Positions 1 through 8,042 of a stretch of DNA of 64,000 nucleotides are shown here, one piece after another. The notes under the pieces were generated by a model. It saw nothing but the letters and a program-made list of their open reading frames with translations. It ran no database searches and was not told the DNA's origin. How positions within the stretch are numbered: position 1 is the stretch's first letter; each line of letters opens with the position of its first letter. The translations under genes were made by a program, and so were the position numbers. The DNA comes from Bacteroides sp. (GTDB lineage Bacteria > Bacteroidota > Bacteroidia > Bacteroidales > Bacteroidaceae): NCBI GenBank assembly GCA_019416685.1, contig DXWV01000032.1, forward strand, positions 26,088 to 90,087. The letters run 5' to 3'.

Positions 1-40
1 AACTCTGTGTTTTTTTGTGTCTCTGTGTTCTTTTTTGTTT
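1..40. repeat. Low-complexity CTCTGTG repeat upstream of clpP
   Basis: The left edge holds two degenerate copies of a CTCTGTGT unit, each followed by a T-rich run. Related ACTCTGTG or CACAGAG cores recur in the intergenic hairpin at 24115-24179 and near 39373-39381. It may be the end of a terminator or repeat belonging to the gene left of the window. The unit is cut by the window edge, so its full form cannot be seen. Confidence 0.4.
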
Positions 41-45
41 CTTTG
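14..45 (+). promoter_or_regulatory. Putative clpPX promoter
   Basis: A TTTG box at 14-17 is followed after 20 bases by TTTCTTTG at 38-45, one mismatch from the Bacteroides -7 consensus TAnnTTTG. Transcription would start about 30 bases before the clpP ATG. The T-rich surroundings make chance matches easy, so this is tentative. Confidence 0.4.
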
Positions 46-80
46 CAGTTACATATTAAAAATAAGAAAGGAACATAAAA

Positions 81-743
81 ATGGATGATTTTAGAAAATA
101 CGCAACCAAGCATTTAGGAATGAACAGCTTGGCACTGGATGATGTGATCAAATCACAGGCTGGGTATTTGAATCCCTATATTCTTGAAGAAAGACAACTC
201 AATGTAACACAGCTTGATGTGTTCTCGCGTCTGATGATGGACCGCATTATCTTTCTTGGTACCCAGATAGATGATTATACAGCCAATACTTTACAGGCTC
301 AGTTGTTATATCTGGATTCAGTAGATCCGGGTAAAGATATCTCTATCTATATTAACTCTCCGGGAGGATCAGTGTATGCCGGATTGGGTATCTATGATAC
401 AATGCAATTCATTTCCAGTGATGTGGCTACTATCTGTACAGGTATGGCTGCTTCTATGGCTGCTGTTCTGCTGGTAGCGGGCACAGAGGGTAAACGCTCC
501 GCTTTAAAGCATTCCCGCGTAATGATTCACCAGCCGATGGGTGGTGCACAAGGACAGGCTTCGGACATCGAAATCACTGCCCGCGAAATAATGAAGTTAA
601 AGAAAGAACTCTATACTATTATTGCAGACCATTCTCATACAGACTTTGAAAAGGTATGGGCGGATTCTGACCGTGATTACTGGATGACAGCAGAAGAGGC
701 CAAGGAATATGGTATGGTAGATGAAGTGTTGATTAAAAAATAA
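81..743 (+). CDS. clpP: ATP-dependent Clp protease proteolytic subunit ClpP
   Basis: This is the serine peptidase subunit of the cytoplasmic Clp protease, which degrades proteins unfolded by ClpX. The 220 residues contain the family triad at the expected spacing: Ser125 in GMAASMAA, His150 in MIHQPMGG and Asp199 in the DRDYWM segment, with intervals of 25 and 49 residues as in E. coli ClpP. The N-terminus is about 14 residues longer than the E. coli precursor, so a propeptide is likely. The start follows an AAGAAAGGAA purine tract. clpX starts three bases after the stop, so the two genes form one operon. Identity is not in doubt. Confidence 0.98.
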   Translation: MDDFRKYATKHLGMNSLALDDVIKSQAGYLNPYILEERQLNVTQLDVFSRLMMDRIIFLGTQIDDYTANTLQAQLLYLDSVDPGKDISIYINSPGGSVYAGLGIYDTMQFISSDVATICTGMAASMAAVLLVAGTEGKRSALKHSRVMIHQPMGGAQGQASDIEITAREIMKLKKELYTIIADHSHTDFEKVWADSDRDYWMTAEEAKEYGMVDEVLIKK

Positions 744-745
744 AA

Positions 746-1993
746 ATGGCTGAATCGAAAAATAATAAAAAGAGATGTAGTTTTTGCGGCCGTACGGAGA
801 ATGAAGTTGGTTTCCTGATAACAGGAATGAACGGCTATATCTGTGATAGTTGTGCTACCCAGGCTTATGAGATAACTCAGGAAGCGCTGGGGGCTGACAA
901 GAAGGATGCAGGAACTACAAAACTGAATCTGAAAGAACTGCCGAAACCGGTAGAAATCAAAAAGTTTTTGGATCAGTATATTATCGGACAGGATGATGCG
1001 AAACGATTTCTGGCTGTATCAGTGTACAATCACTACAAGCGTCTTTTACAGAAAGACACGGGAGATGATGTAGAGATTGAAAAGTCGAACATCATTATGG
1101 TGGGAAGTACCGGAACAGGAAAAACTTTATTAGCACGTACAATTGCAAAGCTGTTACATGTGCCGTTTACAATTGTAGATGCTACGGTGCTTACTGAAGC
1201 CGGTTATGTAGGAGAAGACATAGAAAGCATTCTCACCCGCCTGCTCCAGGTGGCCGATTATAATGTACCCGAAGCAGAACAGGGAATTGTATTTATAGAC
1301 GAAATAGATAAGATTGCCCGCAAAGGTGATAACCCTTCTATTACCCGTGATGTCAGTGGTGAAGGTGTACAACAGGGGCTACTCAAACTATTGGAAGGAT
1401 CTGTTGTAAATGTGCCGCCTCAGGGTGGTCGTAAACATCCGGATCAGAAAATGATTCCCGTGAACACCAAAAATATTCTGTTTATTTGTGGGGGTGCTTT
1501 CGATGGTATCGAAAAGAAGATAGCACAGCGCCTGAATACACATGTGGTGGGTTATAGCGCTTCACGTAAGACAGCTACGATTGACAAAAGTAATATGATG
1601 CAGTATATTGCGCCGCAAGACCTGAAATCATTCGGGTTAATACCCGAAATCATTGGTCGTTTGCCGGTACTTACTTATCTGAATCCGTTGGATCGTGATG
1701 CACTTCGTGCTATACTGACGGAACCGAAAAACTCTATTATCCGTCAATATGTGAAGTTGTTTGAAATGGATGGAGTCAAACTGACGTTCCAGGATGAGGT
1801 GTTTGAGTACATCGTAGATAAAGCAGTTGAATATAAGCTTGGAGCACGTGGATTGCGTTCCATTGTAGAGACAATCATGATGGATGTCATGTTTGAAATT
1901 CCTTCGGAAAATGAAAAAGAGTACGAAGTAACATTGGATTATGCGAAACTGCAGCTGGAAAAAGCAAATATAGCAAGATTGCAAACTGCTTAA
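746..1993 (+). CDS. clpX: ATP-dependent Clp protease ATP-binding subunit ClpX
   Basis: This AAA+ unfoldase delivers substrates to ClpP. The 415 residues show a C4 zinc-binding domain (Cys11, Cys14, Cys33, Cys36), Walker A GSTGTGKT (120-127), the GYVG pore loop (153-156), Walker B IVFIDEID (181-188), the RKGDNPSITRDVSGEG segment and the C-terminal small domain with GARGLRS. Length is normal. The loop that in E. coli carries IGF for ClpP docking reads VGY here (268-270). It is co-transcribed with clpP, with a 2-base gap. Identity is certain; the docking-loop change may be normal for the phylum. Confidence 0.98.
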   Translation: MAESKNNKKRCSFCGRTENEVGFLITGMNGYICDSCATQAYEITQEALGADKKDAGTTKLNLKELPKPVEIKKFLDQYIIGQDDAKRFLAVSVYNHYKRLLQKDTGDDVEIEKSNIIMVGSTGTGKTLLARTIAKLLHVPFTIVDATVLTEAGYVGEDIESILTRLLQVADYNVPEAEQGIVFIDEIDKIARKGDNPSITRDVSGEGVQQGLLKLLEGSVVNVPPQGGRKHPDQKMIPVNTKNILFICGGAFDGIEKKIAQRLNTHVVGYSASRKTATIDKSNMMQYIAPQDLKSFGLIPEIIGRLPVLTYLNPLDRDALRAILTEPKNSIIRQYVKLFEMDGVKLTFQDEVFEYIVDKAVEYKLGARGLRSIVETIMMDVMFEIPSENEKEYEVTLDYAKLQLEKANIARLQTA

Positions 1994-2061
1994 AATCAAA
2001 AGGTAAGGAGTATCGGATGGTTCGTTTCTGTTTTTTATTGAAAAATATTAGTCGAATTATG

Positions 2062-2092
2062 CTTGATATTTAAGAAGTTGTTTATAACTTTG
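2062..2092 (+). promoter_or_regulatory. recQ promoter
   Basis: A perfect TAnnTTTG -7 box (TAACTTTG, 2085-2092) lies 19 bases after CTTG (2062-2065), a near match to the -33 TTTG. It falls in the 165-base gap between clpX and recQ and would give a leader of about 60 bases. Confidence 0.65.
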
Positions 2093-2158
2093 TTAGAGCT
2101 CTTTTACAGAAAGAGTTTTAAAGTTAAACCATGAACTGAATAAAACAACCTATTTAAG

Positions 2159-4339
2159 ATGGCAGGGAAGATTAATTTGACAGACCAACTGAAACAGTAT
2201 TTCGGATTTGATAAATTCAAAGGAAATCAGGAAGCGATCATTCAGAACTTGCTTAATGGTGGCGATACTTTTGTGTTGATGCCTACCGGTGGCGGCAAAT
2301 CTTTATGCTATCAGTTGCCTTCTCTTTTGATGGAGGGTACGGGAATTGTTATTTCTCCATTGATTGCATTGATGAAGAATCAGGTGGATGCGATGCGTAA
2401 CTTCAGTGAGGAAGATGGCATAGCCCATTTTATTAATTCTTCATTAAATAAAGGTGCGATAGATCAGGTAAAGTCTGATATCCTTGCCGGAAAGACAAAG
2501 TTGCTGTACGTGGCTCCTGAATCATTGACAAAGGAAGAGAATGTGGAGTTCTTGCGGTCGGTGAAAATCTCGTTTTACGCAGTAGATGAGGCCCACTGTA
2601 TTTCGGAATGGGGACATGATTTCCGTCCGGAATATCGAAGAATACGTCCTATTATTAATGAGATAGGTAAAGCGCCGCTTATTGCGCTTACGGCAACTGC
2701 AACACCCAAAGTGCAACACGACATCCAGAAGAATCTGGGAATGGTAGATGCGCAAGTCTTTAAATCGTCGTTTAATCGGCCGAACTTATATTATGAAGTA
2801 CGTCCAAAAACTACAAATATAGATAGAGATATCATTAAGTTTATCCGAAATAATCCGGAAAAGTCAGGTATTATTTACTGTCTGAGCCGGAAAAAAGTGG
2901 AAGAACTTGCTGAAATTCTTCAGGCGAATGGTATTAATGCACGGGCCTATCATGCAGGTATGGATTCGGCTACAAGGACTCAAAACCAGGATGACTTCCT
3001 GATGGAAAAAATTGATGTGATTGTGGCAACCATTGCCTTTGGTATGGGGATCGATAAACCGGATGTCAGGTATGTGATGCATTATGATATACCAAAGAGT
3101 CTGGAAGGATACTACCAGGAGACTGGGCGTGCCGGTAGAGATGGCGGTGAGGGCAAGTGTATTACTTTTTATACTAATAAAGACCTGCAAAAACTAGAGA
3201 AGTTTATGCAAGGTAAACCTGTAGCAGAACAGGAAATAGGCAAGCAGCTTCTGCTGGAAACTGCTGCATATGCTGAATCTTCCGTTTGTCGCCGTAAGAC
3301 TTTGTTACATTACTTCGGCGAAGAGTATACGGAAGATAATTGTGGAAATTGTGACAACTGTTTAAACCCTAAAAAACAAGTGGAGGCTCAAGAATTATTG
3401 TGTGCTGTGATTGAAGCGGTCATAGCGGTAAAAGAAAACTTTAAGGCGGACTATATAATAGATATTTTACAAGGAAGAGAAACTTCTGAAATACAAGCAC
3501 ATTTACATGAAGATCTGGAAGTATTCGGATCGGGTATGGGCGAAGAAGATAAAACCTGGAATGCTGTTATTCGTCAGGCATTGATTGCCGGTTACCTAAG
3601 TAAAGACGTTGAAAATTATGGTCTGTTGAAAGTGACAGAGGAAGGGCATAAGTTTCTGAAAAAACCTAAATCGTTTAAAATTACAGAAGATAATGATTTT
3701 GAAGAGGTAGAAGAAGAAACTCCGGCCAGAGGTGGTGGCTCTTGTGCTGTGGATCCGGCACTTTACTCTATGCTTAAAGACTTGCGGAAGAAACTTTCTA
3801 AAAAACTGGAAGTTCCCCCTTATGTTATTTTCCAGGATCCTTCTTTGGAAGCGATGGCAACCATTTATCCGGTGACGCTTGATGAACTTCAGAATATTCC
3901 GGGAGTTGGAGCCGGAAAGGCGAAACGTTATGGTGAGGAGTTCTGCAAGTTGATTAAACGTCATTGTGAAGAGAATGAGATAGAACGCCCTGAGGATTTA
4001 CGTGTGCGTACTGTCGCCAATAAATCGAAGTTAAAGGTTGCTATCATTCAGGCCATTGACCGTAAGGTTGCATTGGATGATATTGCTTTATCTAAAGGGA
4101 TTGAATTCGGTGAACTGTTGGATGAAGTAGAAGCGATCGTTTATTCGGGTACAAAGCTGAATATTGATTATTTTCTTGATGAAATAATGGATGAAGATCA
4201 TATGCTTGATATCTATGATTATTTTAAAGAGTCAACAACAGACAAAATAGATGATGCCCTGGATGAATTGGGAGATGAGTTTACAGAAGAGGAAGTGCGT
4301 CTGGTACGTATTAAGTTTATCTCGGAAATGGCTAATTAA
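2159..4339 (+). CDS. recQ: ATP-dependent DNA helicase RecQ
   Basis: This is a 3'-5' superfamily 2 helicase for recombination and fork repair. Over 726 residues one can see Walker A TGGGKS (43-48), the DEAH box (143-146), motif VI ETGRAGRDG (321-329), the RecQ zinc site (Cys377, Cys395, Cys398, Cys401), the winged-helix RQC region, and an HRDC domain (about 531-604) with the PGVGAGKAKRYG hairpin. About 120 acidic residues follow HRDC, an extension absent from E. coli RecQ (about 610 residues). It stands alone between its own promoter and a strong terminator. Function is certain; the role of the tail is unknown. Confidence 0.96.
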   Translation: MAGKINLTDQLKQYFGFDKFKGNQEAIIQNLLNGGDTFVLMPTGGGKSLCYQLPSLLMEGTGIVISPLIALMKNQVDAMRNFSEEDGIAHFINSSLNKGAIDQVKSDILAGKTKLLYVAPESLTKEENVEFLRSVKISFYAVDEAHCISEWGHDFRPEYRRIRPIINEIGKAPLIALTATATPKVQHDIQKNLGMVDAQVFKSSFNRPNLYYEVRPKTTNIDRDIIKFIRNNPEKSGIIYCLSRKKVEELAEILQANGINARAYHAGMDSATRTQNQDDFLMEKIDVIVATIAFGMGIDKPDVRYVMHYDIPKSLEGYYQETGRAGRDGGEGKCITFYTNKDLQKLEKFMQGKPVAEQEIGKQLLLETAAYAESSVCRRKTLLHYFGEEYTEDNCGNCDNCLNPKKQVEAQELLCAVIEAVIAVKENFKADYIIDILQGRETSEIQAHLHEDLEVFGSGMGEEDKTWNAVIRQALIAGYLSKDVENYGLLKVTEEGHKFLKKPKSFKITEDNDFEEVEEETPARGGGSCAVDPALYSMLKDLRKKLSKKLEVPPYVIFQDPSLEAMATIYPVTLDELQNIPGVGAGKAKRYGEEFCKLIKRHCEENEIERPEDLRVRTVANKSKLKVAIIQAIDRKVALDDIALSKGIEFGELLDEVEAIVYSGTKLNIDYFLDEIMDEDHMLDIYDYFKESTTDKIDDALDELGDEFTEEEVRLVRIKFISEMAN

Positions 4340-4371
4340 AAAATAGCAAAACATATTTTGCGGAGAATAGT

Positions 4372-4410
4372 AAAAGTCCGGTTACCTGTTGAGGTAGCCG
4401 GACTTTTTTT
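4372..4410 (+). terminator. Rho-independent terminator after recQ
   Basis: Fifteen-base arms, AAAGTCCGGTTACC on the left and GGTAGCCGGACTTT on the right, close a short TGTTGA loop and run into a T tract. There are 32 bases between the recQ stop and the stem. Confidence 0.9.
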
Positions 4411-4517
4411 ATGGAGGAAAATAAAGGTTTCTTTTTGAAATGTAGTAATACTGAATTGTTATAAAAATACGGTATTTCTCTTTCATTTGGGCGGAAATTG
4501 GAAATATTAACAATAAA

Positions 4518-4550
4518 GTTGGCGTTTTAACGAATTTATAATTAACTTTG
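4518..4550 (+). promoter_or_regulatory. Promoter ahead of the paired small ORFs
   Basis: A perfect -7 box TAACTTTG (4543-4550) sits 21 bases after GTTG (4518-4521). It points into the small-ORF region, with an expected start near 4557 and about 50 bases of leader before the first ATG. No other gene lies between, so it either serves the small ORFs or makes a long leader for susC. Confidence 0.6.
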
Positions 4551-4609
4551 TGGCATTAAACGAAAAAACATGTAGTATGAGTTTCATATTCCGACAAAAC
4601 AAATTTATC

Positions 4610-4690
4610 ATGAATGAAGACTACTTAATAAATCTATTAACTGCACACGCTCTGAATATTTGGGTCAAGATAAAAAAATGCCCTGTCTGA
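4610..4690 (+). CDS. Small ORF A, 26 residues, paralogue of small ORF B
   Basis: I do not recognise a family. The peptide starts MNEDYLI, has TAHAL in the middle and ends WVKIKKCPV. It matches small ORF B (4851-4934) over its length with conservative changes (Asn/Asp at 2, Leu/Val and Leu/Phe mid-peptide) and many third-position differences, the pattern expected of a translated, selected peptide. The 17 bases before the ATG are also shared. An upstream in-frame ATG at 4577 exists, but that extension is closed by a stop in copy B, so 4610 is the more credible start. It is basic at the C-terminus with no signal peptide. It could be a leader peptide, a small regulator or part of a repeated RNA element. 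Confidence 0.55.
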   Translation: MNEDYLINLLTAHALNIWVKIKKCPV

Positions 4691-4850
4691 ATATCTTCTC
4701 TTGAGCTATTATCTATAATGTATTTAAAAGTGATTTTTTCTCTTTTGCTTTTTTCTGTATACATTGAAACTGCTCACACTATAAATATCCTAACGAAAAG
4801 AATTGCTTTATTATAATCGATGTTATCACACCTGACAAAACAAGTTTATC

Positions 4851-4934
4851 ATGGATGAAGATTACTTAATTACCGTTTTTACCGTACGTGCTTTAAAAAA
4901 TGTCTGGGTCAAGATAAAAAAGCGGCCTGTTTGA
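4851..4934 (+). CDS. Small ORF B, 27 residues, paralogue of small ORF A
   Basis: This is the second copy of the unknown peptide. It starts MDEDYLI, continues TVRAL and ends WVKIKKRPV. Relative to copy A it has one extra residue before the Trp, gained as a whole codon so the frame is kept. The block GACAAAACAAGTTTATC precedes the ATG, and an in-frame TGA at 4833 fixes the N-terminus near this start. It lies 163 bases before susC, on the same strand and downstream of the same promoter. No function is known to me; a role in regulating the SusCD-LRR locus is a guess from position. Confidence 0.55.
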   Translation: MDEDYLITVFTVRALKNVWVKIKKRPV

Positions 4935-5003
4935 ATACTCTCTTTTAATCGTATTAAAGTTTATGCGAAAATAGTTACCCTCTTTTGAAGAGGGCTGGAT
5001 TTG

Positions 5004-5036
5004 TTTTATCATATCTGATTGCATCCCCTGTCTTTG
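5004..5036 (+). promoter_or_regulatory. Possible susC-proximal promoter
   Basis: TGTCTTTG (5029-5036) is one mismatch from TAnnTTTG and lies 21 bases after TTTT (5004-5007). It would give a leader of about 55 bases to susC. This is weaker than the site at 4518-4550. Confidence 0.35.
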
Positions 5037-5097
5037 TACGCACATGAATAGTCTAAATAGTATATAGAATAAAGTTTAATTAAAAAGAACGCAGAAG

Positions 5098-8025
5098 ATG
5101 AGAAAAAGTATCCTTTTGTTTGTACTTTTTTCAGTTTTGCATATCTCAATGCTCTATGCACAGGGGTATGTCGTGAATGGACATATCATTTCGGCTGAAG
5201 ATAATCAGCCTTTGATAGGTGTTTCTGTTCTGGAAAAAGGTACAACGAATGGTGTAATTACCGATATGGATGGTAATTACAGACTGAATGTAACAAAGTC
5301 TCCGGCAACCTTGCAATTCTCTTATATAGGAATGACAATGGTAGAAAAGCAGGTGACAGGTACTTCAACAATTAATGTTACAATGGAAAATGCCACTCAG
5401 ATGGTGGACGAAGTTGTGGTGGTAGCTTACGGGGTAAAGAAAAAAGGGACCATAGCCGGTTCGGTTTCCGTAGTTAAAGGCGATAAGATTGAGAACACCC
5501 CCACTGCCAGCTTCGATCAGGCACTACAAGGTAAGTCTGCCGGATTAACCGTTTTACAGAATACAGGGGAACCAAGTGCTGCTGCCAGTTTTCAGATTCG
5601 TGGAACAAACTCAATCAATGCAGGTACTGCACCTCTCTTTATTATGGATGGAGTTGCTATCTCTGCCGATGATTTTTCGTCTATCAATCCCAATGACATA
5701 GAAAGTTTTACAGTACTGAAGGATGCATCGTCTACTTCAATTTACGGAGCTCGTGCTGCCAATGGTGTGATTGTGATTACAACAAAGAGGGGACGTACGG
5801 CTGAAAAAGGAAAAATCATTCTTCGTGCTCAATATGGTTTTTCTGATCTGGCGTATGGTAAGTGGGATCAGATGAACACAACGGAACGCCTCAATTATGA
5901 GGAACAGATCGGACTGCGTGTGCCAGGCACGTATGACCGTGAAGCATTAGAGCGCATTGATATAAACTGGCGTGATGTAATATACAATAATAATGCTCCC
6001 ATGTATTCTTATGAATTGAGTACATCGGGTGGAAGTAACAAATTCAACTATTTTGTTTCGGCAGCTTATTTCGGTCAGGAAGGTATTGCAGTAGGATCTG
6101 ATTTTGAACGCTATTCGGTTCGTGCCAATCTGGAGGTCCGTCCGGTGGAATGGTTGAAAATCGGCACGAATACTTCTTTATCATATGAAAAAATAAAGGA
6201 AGCAGACGAAGGTGATTATAATGTAGTGACTCCGGTTTCGGCTTCTAAGTTTATGTTACCTTATTGGAATCCTTATAGGGAAGACGGTTCTTACACATCT
6301 GTAGGAGACGGTTCCTGGAATGGTACGAATCAGAACCCTTTGGAGTGGCTGGATAATAATCCGGTAAAACGGAATCGTATGAAGGTATTGACCAGTCTGT
6401 TTGCTGAGTTGAGACCCATTGAAGGATTGGTACTACGTACTGTCGGAGGCCTCGATGCATCGGACAACCGTCTGACCGCTACCTCTAATCCTTCGTACGT
6501 CCCTAATTATGGTTCCGGTACGGTAGCCAAATCATTTGAGCGCTATAGTAACCTGACATGGACAAATACTGCCAATTATACATTTACGATAAAGGACGAC
6601 CACAATATTAGCCTGCTGCTTGGACAAGAGGCGGTTATCAATCAGTCTGAGGGATTCAATGTAACCACAAGAGGACAATCCAATGATAAACTGTTGACCA
6701 TGGCTACTGCCACCTCTGCCACTTCATGGGATGACATTGTATCAGAGGCCACTTATTTGTCTTTCTTCGGTCGTGCGGAATATAACTATAGCAATAAGTA
6801 TTATGCCGATTTTTCAGTTCGTAGAGACGGTTCTTCCAAGTTCGGTAAGGATGCACGCTGGGCCAACTTCTGGTCGGTAGGTGCGATGTGGAACCTGAAA
6901 TCAGAAGACTTCTTAAAGGATATAGATTGGCTGACCAATCTTCAGCTGATTGCGAGCATCGGAACATCGGGAAACTCTTCCATTCCTAATTATGATCATA
7001 CGGCCTTGTTTGCAGCCGGACCGCAGTATTCCGGTAAAACCGGTATCGCACCCTATTCACGTGGAAATGAAAACTTGACCTGGGAAAAATTAATGACTAC
7101 CAATATCGGTGTGAAGATCGGGCTTTTTGATCGTCTGAATCTGAATGTTGAATTCTATAATAAAAAGACAACCGATATGTTGATGGAGGTTCCTGTCACC
7201 TTTGGTAATGGCTTCAATACTAAATGGGACAATATCGGATCCATGATTAACAGGGGAGTGGAGTTTGATGTGGATGCAGACATTATTCGCACGAAAGACT
7301 TCACATGGAATGTTTCAGCGAATGCTTCTTATAATCACAATGAAATAACAGAATTGTATAATGGTCTGGATGAATATGAAATAAGTACGACTGGGCTACT
7401 TTTGAAAGTTGGACATTCTTATGGTGAATTTCATGCAGTACGTTATGCGGGAGTTAATCCGGCCAATGGTGATGCTTTATGGTACACTAAAGACGGAGAA
7501 CTGACAAATCGTTTTAGCAATGAAGACCGTGTGTTATTGGGCAAATCTTATGTAGCCCCCTGGCAAGGTGGTTTTGGTACAACCTTTTCTTATAAGGGTA
7601 TTCAGTTGTCTGCCTTGTTTAGCTGGGTAGCAGACCGTTGGATGATGAACAATGACCGCTTCTTTGATGAAAGTAACGGTACATATGCTGTTTATAACCA
7701 GTCTGCTAAATTATTGAATCGCTGGCAGAAGCCTGGTGATATAACAGAAATTCCCCGTGATGGAGTCCAGACGCAGCTTGATAGCCATTTGGTAGAAGAT
7801 GCTTCGTTTATGCGTTTGAAAAATTTGGCGCTTAGTTATACTTTCCCGCAATCGTTATTGAAAAAGACTAAAGTGATAGAACGTGCTAAAGTATTTGGGC
7901 AAGCACAGAATTTATTGACTTTCACTAAGTTCACAGGTCTGGATCCGGAATCTAATTTGAATATGTATCGGGCTTCATATCCGTTGTCCCGTCAGTTCTC
8001 ATTCGGCATTGAAGTTACATTCTAA
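5098..8025 (+). CDS. SusC/RagA-family TonB-dependent outer membrane transporter
   Basis: This 975-residue outer-membrane transporter would import a ligand captured by its SusD partner, powered by TonB. In order: signal peptide ending at LYAQ (about 1-22), a carboxypeptidase-regulatory-like beta domain (about 24-105), the TonB-box-like DEVVVVAYGVKKKG, the plug with FQIRGTNSINAG, APLFIMDGVAI and GARAANGVIVITTKRG, then a beta-barrel ending in an aromatic residue (EVTF). There is no STN domain, so it should not signal through an anti-sigma factor. It is on the short side for the family (often about 1000). susD follows by 17 bases. Ligand unknown, as no enzyme is encoded nearby. Confidence 0.95.
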   Translation: MRKSILLFVLFSVLHISMLYAQGYVVNGHIISAEDNQPLIGVSVLEKGTTNGVITDMDGNYRLNVTKSPATLQFSYIGMTMVEKQVTGTSTINVTMENATQMVDEVVVVAYGVKKKGTIAGSVSVVKGDKIENTPTASFDQALQGKSAGLTVLQNTGEPSAAASFQIRGTNSINAGTAPLFIMDGVAISADDFSSINPNDIESFTVLKDASSTSIYGARAANGVIVITTKRGRTAEKGKIILRAQYGFSDLAYGKWDQMNTTERLNYEEQIGLRVPGTYDREALERIDINWRDVIYNNNAPMYSYELSTSGGSNKFNYFVSAAYFGQEGIAVGSDFERYSVRANLEVRPVEWLKIGTNTSLSYEKIKEADEGDYNVVTPVSASKFMLPYWNPYREDGSYTSVGDGSWNGTNQNPLEWLDNNPVKRNRMKVLTSLFAELRPIEGLVLRTVGGLDASDNRLTATSNPSYVPNYGSGTVAKSFERYSNLTWTNTANYTFTIKDDHNISLLLGQEAVINQSEGFNVTTRGQSNDKLLTMATATSATSWDDIVSEATYLSFFGRAEYNYSNKYYADFSVRRDGSSKFGKDARWANFWSVGAMWNLKSEDFLKDIDWLTNLQLIASIGTSGNSSIPNYDHTALFAAGPQYSGKTGIAPYSRGNENLTWEKLMTTNIGVKIGLFDRLNLNVEFYNKKTTDMLMEVPVTFGNGFNTKWDNIGSMINRGVEFDVDADIIRTKDFTWNVSANASYNHNEITELYNGLDEYEISTTGLLLKVGHSYGEFHAVRYAGVNPANGDALWYTKDGELTNRFSNEDRVLLGKSYVAPWQGGFGTTFSYKGIQLSALFSWVADRWMMNNDRFFDESNGTYAVYNQSAKLLNRWQKPGDITEIPRDGVQTQLDSHLVEDASFMRLKNLALSYTFPQSLLKKTKVIERAKVFGQAQNLLTFTKFTGLDPESNLNMYRASYPLSRQFSFGIEVTF

Positions 8026-8042
8026 TAAGTAGAAGAAAGAGT

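Larger units (their letters stand above)
4411..5097 (+). other. Long leader region of the SusCD-LRR locus
   Basis: This 690-base stretch has no long gene. It holds a good promoter (4518-4550), two related short ORFs (4610-4690 and 4851-4934) with a conserved block before each ATG (GACAAAACAARTTTATC), a T-rich spacer (4735-4765) and a weaker promoter-like site just before susC. The remainder shows nothing I can name. Confidence 0.6.
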
